A stretch of DNA of 10,157 bases from Dehalococcoidales bacterium (lineage in GTDB: Bacteria > Chloroflexota > Dehalococcoidia > Dehalococcoidales > UBA2162). Under the pieces are notes generated by a model. That model ran no database searches, was not told the DNA's origin, and was given only the letters and a program-made list of their open reading frames with translations. Positions 5,270-10,157 of the stretch are shown here, one piece after another. The stretch spans positions 1,783,116 through 1,793,272 of the forward strand of contig CP070800.1 of NCBI GenBank assembly GCA_020343555.1, read 5' to 3'. Made by a program: the position numbers and the translations under genes. Numbering within the stretch: position 1 is the first letter of the stretch; the number at the start of each line of letters is the position of its first letter.

Positions 5270-7892
5270 AGCCGATTTAATACTACATTCGCGTGCAGAA
5301 ATGTGCAATCAGGTACCCGATCTTCCTCCCAATACGGAAGAAGAAGGCGGCTGCGGTGTTACGGGATTTATCTGTTCCATTCCAGTGACCGGAAAAAACA
5401 TATTCGAACCGTCGGTACAGATGCACAACAGGGGAAATGGAAAAGGTGGAGGTATCGCCGCGGTAGGATTCGTACCGGAAACTCTAGGCGTGTCGAGGCA
5501 GGTGCTGGACGAAGATTATATGCTGCACATCGCGTTGCTTGATACGAGTGTAGCGGACGAAGTAGAAAGCGGATTCATCAAAACGAATTTTGAGATCGAT
5601 AGATCCGAGAAACTCGATACCCTCGATGATTATCGATCCATAGGACTTGAAGTAAAACCACCGGATATCATGCGGTATTTCGTCCGTGTGAAAGACGATG
5701 TCCTTGATAAATTTATTACTGATAATAGTTTATCAGCAATAAGCAGGCGTGACGCAGAGGATGAATTTGTGTACCGGAATAGTTTTCAGTTAAACAACCG
5801 GTATTATGCATCACTTGGTGAAAAACAAGCTTTTGTCATGTCTCACGGTCGGAATATGATGATTTTAAAAATTGTCGGGTATGCCGAAAATGTCGTTCGG
5901 TATTACAAGCTGGATGATTTTAAAGCGCATGCCTGGCTTGCGCATCAGCGTTACCCGACCCGCGGGAGAGTCTGGCATCCGGGTGGCTGTCATCCCTTCA
6001 GCGCGCTTAATGAAGCACTCGTACATAACGGTGATTTCGCTAATTACCAGGCTGTCTATGATTATCTTAAACAGCGGAATTACGTACCGCTGTTCCTTAC
6101 TGATACCGAGGAAGCAGCTCAGTTGATTGACCTGTGGGGGAGGGTTTATAAATATCCGCTCGAGTATCTTATCGAGGCCATGGCGCCGACCGCTGAAATG
6201 GACTTCGACCTGTTAACACCGGAAAAACAGGAAATATATAAGGCTATTCAGACCCATCACGTGTTTTCTTCACCTGACGGTCCCTGGTTCTTTATCATCG
6301 CGCGGAATGATACCGTAAATAACCAGGTTCAACTTATCGGTATCACCGATACGGCTATGCTGAGACCCCAGGTATTCGCGTTACAGGAAGGGGAAGTCCA
6401 GGTAGGATTGATCTGCTCGGAGAAACAGGCTATCGATGCAACACTGCATTCTCTGGAGAGAGAAGATCCACGGTTCAGACCGATTGCAGATAAATACTGG
6501 AATGCCCGTGGAGGAAGTTATACCGACGGCGGTGCTTTTATATTCAGCCTTAAGGATAGCGGGGATGTATCTGATAACAAACAGCTGATCTGTACCGATA
6601 AGTTCGGGAAAGTTATCGAGACGGATAAAGAAAAAATTATCTGTGCTTTCTCATCAGATTTATGTGAGCCCCCGCCATTAGACTGTACTGTCGATGATAA
6701 GCTATGCAGGCTGTTTTCAGAATCGGATACATCAGGTACCGCACAAGGCGTGTTTGAGTATATACGGGACAAAATGCTGGAGTACGATACAGAAGCATAC
6801 AAGGCTGCAATCGGAACTATATATAAACAGGCATTGATTAATGACTCATATAAACAGACAGCAATAACAGCTCTGACACAACTGACCGATCGTCGATATG
6901 ATACCGGTAAGTTAAAGAGGAGTTCGGTATTGCATATTCTCAGAACTTATATCTATACCATATTCGATGGAATACCAAGAATCACCGAAAATACGTCCTC
7001 ACAATTCAGCCGAATCGATTTTTCATCGCGTGATTCTCTACGGGCACCGCACGATGAAACACAAATCCTAGTAGTTGATGCCGAGGAATTTGAACCGGAA
7101 GGCGACAACTGTGATGCGGTGCTGCTGGTCGACGCTTATAGACTCGGTTGGCGGAATTTCATTATCTACAGATATCGTGGCCAGAGATTCACGGGTTGCG
7201 GTTTCGGTCCGGCGACGCAAGGAGTAAAGATCGATGTCTACGGTTCGTCGGGTGATTACCTGGCATCAGGTATAGACGGCATGGAAATATATGTCCATGG
7301 TAATGCCCAGGACCAGCTTTGTCAGATCATGAAAGACGGCAAGCTTGTGGTCTTTGGAGATGTCGGACAGACATTCATGTACGGAGCTAAAGGCGGTGCT
7401 GCCTACGTTCTGGGAAATGCTGCTGGAAGACCGTTAATTAACGCTGTGGGTAAACCGAGAGTGGTTATCAACGGTACCGCCCTGGACTACCTTGCGGAAT
7501 CGTTTATGGCGGGTAATCCTCTGCGCGGTGGCGGATTCGTTGTAGTGAATGGTATCGGATTCGATGATAATACCAGCGATATCATTGAACTTGATTCACC
7601 GTATCCTGGCTCTAATATCTTTTCCCTGGCTTCCGGTGGGGCGATTTACGTACGTGATCCACATATGAAACTCGTCGAAGAACAGCTGAACGGTGGGGAA
7701 TTTACAAAGGTTTCAGACTCCGACTGGAAACTGATACTGCCCTATCTCGAAGAGAATGAAAGACTCTTCGGTATCAATATTAAACGACTTCTGACCGTTG
7801 ACGGAAAAGAGATGCAGCCCGACGAGATTTACAGGAAGATCAGACCGAAGCGGTCGGCTGTTGCTGTTGATGACGATGGGCTAAGCGAGTAA
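5262..7892 (+). CDS. Glutamine amidotransferase (class II) fused to GXGXG domain, glutaminase/structural subunit of a split glutamate synthase
   Basis: This 876-residue protein joins the first and last domains of GltB without the FMN domain between them. Residues 31 to about 430 are an Ntn-type class II amidotransferase: Cys31 in GGCGVTGF is the expected nucleophile, exposed after removal of a 30-residue propeptide, with HQRYPTRG (228-235) and HNGDF (255-259) as the glutamine-binding and oxyanion motifs. About 170 residues with no domain I recognise (430-600) follow. Then comes the GXGXG beta-helix (about 602-795), marked by periodic glycine pairs such as GCGFGP, GSSGDYLASGIDG, VFGDVGQTFMYGAKGGAAYVLGNAAGRP and NPLRGGGFVVVNG. 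It would hydrolyse glutamine and pass ammonia to the synthase subunit encoded upstream, with which it overlaps by 8 nt (GGAG at 5251-5254 is a well-placed ribosome-binding site). Full-length GltB is about 1500 residues; this protein plus the preceding one add up to a similar total. Domain calls are firm; partnership is inferred. Confidence 0.87.
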   Translation: MDKADLILHSRAEMCNQVPDLPPNTEEEGGCGVTGFICSIPVTGKNIFEPSVQMHNRGNGKGGGIAAVGFVPETLGVSRQVLDEDYMLHIALLDTSVADEVESGFIKTNFEIDRSEKLDTLDDYRSIGLEVKPPDIMRYFVRVKDDVLDKFITDNSLSAISRRDAEDEFVYRNSFQLNNRYYASLGEKQAFVMSHGRNMMILKIVGYAENVVRYYKLDDFKAHAWLAHQRYPTRGRVWHPGGCHPFSALNEALVHNGDFANYQAVYDYLKQRNYVPLFLTDTEEAAQLIDLWGRVYKYPLEYLIEAMAPTAEMDFDLLTPEKQEIYKAIQTHHVFSSPDGPWFFIIARNDTVNNQVQLIGITDTAMLRPQVFALQEGEVQVGLICSEKQAIDATLHSLEREDPRFRPIADKYWNARGGSYTDGGAFIFSLKDSGDVSDNKQLICTDKFGKVIETDKEKIICAFSSDLCEPPPLDCTVDDKLCRLFSESDTSGTAQGVFEYIRDKMLEYDTEAYKAAIGTIYKQALINDSYKQTAITALTQLTDRRYDTGKLKRSSVLHILRTYIYTIFDGIPRITENTSSQFSRIDFSSRDSLRAPHDETQILVVDAEEFEPEGDNCDAVLLVDAYRLGWRNFIIYRYRGQRFTGCGFGPATQGVKIDVYGSSGDYLASGIDGMEIYVHGNAQDQLCQIMKDGKLVVFGDVGQTFMYGAKGGAAYVLGNAAGRPLINAVGKPRVVINGTALDYLAESFMAGNPLRGGGFVVVNGIGFDDNTSDIIELDSPYPGSNIFSLASGGAIYVRDPHMKLVEEQLNGGEFTKVSDSDWKLILPYLEENERLFGINIKRLLTVDGKEMQPDEIYRKIRPKRSAVAVDDDGLSE

Positions 7893-7919
7893 ATACACGA
7901 AGGTTTCCAGAGACATTTA

Positions 7920-7947
7920 TTGCCTTGTGTTAATGAGTTAGTATTAT
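7920..7947 (+). promoter_or_regulatory. Possible internal promoter upstream of the small Ig-like gene
   Basis: TTGCCT (7920-7925) and TATTAT (7942-7947) are separated by 16 bases and match the -35 and -10 consensus at four and five positions. They lie in the only gap over 100 bases within the plus-strand gene run (7893-8000), where no hairpin terminator is seen. Read-through from the upstream operon plus a secondary promoter is the simplest reading. Confidence 0.35.
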
Positions 7948-7987
7948 CTGTGCGACGAAATAAACTATATCAACTCTGAAACAGGAT

Positions 7988-7996
7988 AAAGGAGGT
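7988..7996 (+). promoter_or_regulatory. Near-perfect Shine-Dalgarno site for the small Ig-like gene
   Basis: AAAGGAGGT fully matches the anti-Shine-Dalgarno end of bacterial 16S rRNA and sits five bases before the ATG at 8001. It is clearly stronger than the sites of the neighbouring genes, which suggests high translation of this small protein and fixes its start. Confidence 0.8.
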
Positions 7997-8000
7997 CGTT

Positions 8001-8375
8001 ATGTCTTATAATTGGGGTCCCCACTATATCGTTCCTTCTGAGTCTCTCAAGAGTTATTCCGGCGGTGTACTATTACGCGAAGAATATGACGAAGACTTAC
8101 TCAGTAAAGAAATGGCAGACCTGGGTTTGGCCGGCAGGATAGTAAGTATAAATAATCCGTGGTATTACCGAAAGAAAAATTCAGAAACATGGATCCAGAT
8201 AGGTGAATCACAGGATAAGAGTAGTAATTTCTCAGTAAGATGGGATACCACCGTGCTGGAAGACGGACAGTATGAGATAATGGGATTAATGCACGTGTAT
8301 ACGGAAGAACCGGGTAGAGAAAAAGCGAGAGCTATAGCCAGGGAAAATATAGTCGAGGTTACAGTAAAAAATTAA
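8001..8375 (+). CDS. Small conserved-looking protein of unknown function with a possible Ig-like fold
   Basis: I do not recognise this 124-residue protein as a named family. It has no signal peptide and no membrane segment, so it is probably cytoplasmic. Residues 50-96 contain INNPWYYRKKNSETWIQIGE followed by FSVRWDTTVLEDGQYEIMGL; the WDTT-x-L-x-DG-x-Y-x(5-6) pattern is the C-terminal strand signature of bacterial Ig-like and fibronectin-like beta-sandwich domains, usually found in secreted proteins. The tail is charged (EEPGREKARAIAREN). Its start is secure thanks to an excellent ribosome-binding site, and codon usage resembles its neighbours. It lies 108 bases after the glutaminase/GXGXG gene and 31 bases before hisH. 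A role as an accessory or assembly subunit of a neighbouring enzyme is possible but purely inferred from position. Confidence 0.75.
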   Translation: MSYNWGPHYIVPSESLKSYSGGVLLREEYDEDLLSKEMADLGLAGRIVSINNPWYYRKKNSETWIQIGESQDKSSNFSVRWDTTVLEDGQYEIMGLMHVYTEEPGREKARAIARENIVEVTVKN

Positions 8376-8406
8376 GCTGTTTCTCAGACGGAGGAAATTA
8401 CTGTAA

Positions 8407-9018
8407 ATGATAGCCGTAATAGATTATGGCGCCGGAAATATAAGAAATGTTGTCAACGCCATAAATCAACTGGGGTACCAGATACAACTTACCAACGATC
8501 CCGCTGAAGTGCTATCTGCGGATACGGTTATCCTTCCCGGGGTAGGCGCTGCCGGTGATACGGTATCGAGTCTGAAAAAACTGAATCTTATAGAACCGGT
8601 CAGGAGAATCATTGCGGAGAACAGATCTTTCATGGGCATCTGTATCGGTCTTCAGGTTCTTTTTACCAATACCGAGGAAGACGGAGGACAGGACTGCCTT
8701 AATGCCTTTCCCGGTATGGTCAAGAAACTTCCGGAAGGACTTAAAATCCCTCATATGGGTTGGAACCAGGTGAAACAGAAAATCGACCATCCGGTGTTCG
8801 ATGGAATTCCAGATAATTCGAACTTTTACTTTGTTCACAGTTACTATGTTGATCCTGAAGATAAATCGTTTATCGCCGGTACGACGGAATACGGTGTTGA
8901 ATTTTGTAGCATTATTGCCAAGGGAAATGTGATAGGAACACAGTTTCACCCGGAAAAAAGCGGTGATGTCGGTCTAAAAATATATGATAATTTCCTCCGG
9001 AATGCCAAACATTCTTAA
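8407..9018 (+). CDS. hisH: Imidazole glycerol phosphate synthase, glutaminase subunit HisH
   Basis: HisH hydrolyses glutamine and sends ammonia through the HisF barrel for the fifth step of histidine biosynthesis, which yields imidazole glycerol phosphate and AICAR. The 203-residue length is normal. The protein opens with MIAVIDYGAGNIRNV, has the oxyanion loop PGVGAAGD (44-51), the nucleophile Cys79 in FMGICIGLQVLF, HMGWNQ (116-121), and the His181/Glu183 pair in GTQFHPEKSG, completing a class I amidotransferase triad. An in-frame stop at 8404-8406 fixes the ATG at 8407; GGAGG (8390-8394) is 12 bases upstream, rather far. hisF follows 50 bases later. HisH-like paralogues exist in surface-sugar pathways, but no sugar genes are nearby and all motifs are canonical. 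Confidence 0.97.
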   Translation: MIAVIDYGAGNIRNVVNAINQLGYQIQLTNDPAEVLSADTVILPGVGAAGDTVSSLKKLNLIEPVRRIIAENRSFMGICIGLQVLFTNTEEDGGQDCLNAFPGMVKKLPEGLKIPHMGWNQVKQKIDHPVFDGIPDNSNFYFVHSYYVDPEDKSFIAGTTEYGVEFCSIIAKGNVIGTQFHPEKSGDVGLKIYDNFLRNAKHS

Positions 9019-9068
9019 TGATTGGCGATATCAGCTAGAAAAAAAATTGCGGTCGAGATAACGGAAAA

Positions 9069-9845
9069 GTGTTAACAAAAAGAATTATTCCCTGCCTGGA
9101 TGTTAAGAATGGACGAGTGGTCAAAGGAATACAATTCCGCGGTCATCGTGATGCCGGCGATCCGGTAGAGTTGGCTGCTTTTTATAATGATGAAGGCGCA
9201 GATGAACTAGTGTTCTATGATATAACTGCATCGAGCGATGACCGTGCTATAATGCATGAAGTTGTTGAACGTGCCGCTGCCAGGATCTTTATTCCCTTGA
9301 CGGTTGGAGGAGGTTTAAGGACGGTGGACGATATGCACCAAATGCTATTATCCGGTGCCGATAAAGTATCGATCAATACCGCGCCAATTTTCAATCCGGA
9401 ATTAATATCGCGCGGAGCCGAAAGGTTCGGCAGTCAATGTATCGTTCTTGCCATAGACGCCAAACGAGTACCCGGTTCGGATCCGGTCCGTTGGATTATC
9501 CATTCTCACACAGGCGCCGATGGGGGCTTTCCCACAGAATTGGATGCTATTGAATGGGTGATCAAAGGCGTTGAGCTTGGTGCCGGTGAGATAACGGTAA
9601 ACAGTATCGATGCTGATGGTACCCAGGGTGGATATGACCTGGAATTATTGAGGACGATTTCAGAAAACGTTCCTGTTCCGGTAGTTGCCAGTGGCGGAGC
9701 CGGTACTCCCGAAGACCTGCTTCAAGCTCTTGAACAGGGCAAAGCGGATGCCGCCCTCGCCGCCAGTATCTTTCACTTCAAAACATACTCCATTAGCGAA
9801 ACAAAAAAATGCCTGGCTGAGAAGGGAATACCGGTAAGGATGTGA
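9069..9845 (+). CDS. hisF: Imidazole glycerol phosphate synthase, cyclase subunit HisF
   Basis: HisF is the (beta/alpha)8-barrel partner of HisH; it condenses ammonia with PRFAR and cleaves the product to imidazole glycerol phosphate and AICAR in the cytoplasm. The 258-residue protein shows [17 protein letters not shown] with the catalytic Asp11, VLAIDAKR with the catalytic Asp130, and the phosphate-binding segments [12 protein letters not shown] (77-88) and [13 protein letters not shown]. The start is a GTG at 9069; this places both aspartates at exactly the family-standard positions 11 and 130. The ribosome-binding site is weak (GAG at 9055-9057), so translation may be partly coupled to hisH. 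No other histidine genes are visible in the window. Confidence 0.97.
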   Translation: MLTKRIIPCLDVKNGRVVKGIQFRGHRDAGDPVELAAFYNDEGADELVFYDITASSDDRAIMHEVVERAAARIFIPLTVGGGLRTVDDMHQMLLSGADKVSINTAPIFNPELISRGAERFGSQCIVLAIDAKRVPGSDPVRWIIHSHTGADGGFPTELDAIEWVIKGVELGAGEITVNSIDADGTQGGYDLELLRTISENVPVPVVASGGAGTPEDLLQALEQGKADAALAASIFHFKTYSISETKKCLAEKGIPVRM

Positions 9846-9852
9846 ACAGGAA

Positions 9853-10157
9853 ATGCCGGACCTGATTATTATATCCAGTAACAACGGAAAGCTGGCAGAG
9901 CTGCAGATGACTCTTTCTCGCAAAGGATTTAATTGCACGCTGGCTGAATATAACGAAGATATTGCCGAGTATGTATCCAATCAATCCCCGGATGTAGTAA
10001 TCGCTGAGGTAACCGGTTATCTATCCGGGAATATGACCCGTGAGTATATTCAACAGATTAAGCTCAGAACTTCTTTTCCGATTATTGCTCTTATTACAGA
10101 TGAAATAATGGAAGACCTCGATGTCGATCAGTATATCGATGATTTTATTTCGACGCC
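9853..10157 (+). CDS. Receiver-like (pseudo-receiver) protein, N-terminal part, runs off the window
   Basis: An open frame starts at 9853, seven bases after the hisF stop, and continues past the last base; 101 full codons are seen. The alternation of short hydrophobic strands and helices (LIIIS, PDVVIAEVTG, FPIIALIT, IDDFIST) follows the response-regulator receiver fold over roughly its whole length. The key residues are changed: the acidic pair after strand 1 reads SSNNG, the phospho-acceptor position in PDVVIAEV is Glu52 rather than Asp, and the lysine of the usual K-P motif is replaced by Thr101 before what would be a proline. This suggests a phosphorylation-independent receiver. What follows, for example a DNA-binding domain, is outside the window. 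An in-frame stop at 9835-9837 limits the start; AAGGA (9836-9840) is 12 bases upstream, the same long spacing as at hisH. Fold assignment by pattern only. Confidence 0.7.
   Translation, partial: MPDLIIISSNNGKLAELQMTLSRKGFNCTLAEYNEDIAEYVSNQSPDVVIAEVTGYLSGNMTREYIQQIKLRTSFPIIALITDEIMEDLDVDQYIDDFIST

Noticed and set aside
4748..5308. 186-codon open frame on the minus strand
   Set aside because: It lies opposite the strongly conserved part of the synthase subunit, its translation shows no domain pattern, and no ribosome-binding site is seen; a shadow frame.
7893..8000. Terminator or small RNA in the gap after the glutaminase/GXGXG gene
   Set aside because: No stable hairpin followed by a T-run was found, and nothing resembles a known RNA or riboswitch; only a possible promoter and the ribosome-binding site are supported.
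9019..9068. A-rich run after hisH as a terminator
   Set aside because: There is no GC-rich hairpin before it and the run is A, not T, on the coding strand; hisH and hisF are expected to be co-transcribed.

Overview
The window looks like a bacterial chromosome segment of moderate GC. It has tightly packed co-directional genes, Shine-Dalgarno sites of the AGGAGG type, and no sign of mobile DNA, CRISPR arrays or RNA genes. The proteins are rich in iron-sulfur motifs and the glutamate synthase is split into separate polypeptides, as in archaea and some anaerobic bacteria. An anaerobe is therefore likely. A Dehalococcoidia-like Chloroflexota member is my best guess, but no taxonomic marker gene is present and this is a weak inference.

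Layout. Positions 1-223 (minus strand) hold the N-terminal part of a nitroreductase-family flavoprotein. A 253-base divergent intergenic region follows, with candidate promoters facing both ways and two palindromic elements. From 477 to 7892 there is a four-gene plus-strand operon: (1) a GlcD-like FAD-binding protein with two C-terminal [4Fe-4S] motifs; (2) a ferredoxin-like plus glutamate-synthase-like protein that has lost the recognisable active-site motifs; (3) a paralogue of it that keeps the glutamate synthase FMN/Fe-S signatures; (4) a fusion of the class II glutamine amidotransferase domain with the GXGXG domain. The gaps between them are 4 nt, 4 nt and an 8-nt overlap. A 108-base gap with a possible promoter then leads to a small Ig-like protein of unknown function, followed by hisH, hisF and the start of a gene for a degenerate receiver-like protein that runs off the window.

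How the genes may work together. Genes 2-4 together supply every domain of a glutamate synthase large subunit (glutaminase, FMN/Fe-S synthase, GXGXG), redistributed over separate chains. No GltD-type small subunit is seen. The FAD/Fe-S protein made from the first gene is the obvious candidate for feeding electrons into the complex, although it lacks the usual 2-hydroxyacid dehydrogenase active-site motifs. HisH and HisF form the canonical imidazole glycerol phosphate synthase, another enzyme that turns glutamine into glutamate. The shared theme is glutamine-dependent nitrogen transfer; a physical or regulatory link between the two systems is only an inference.
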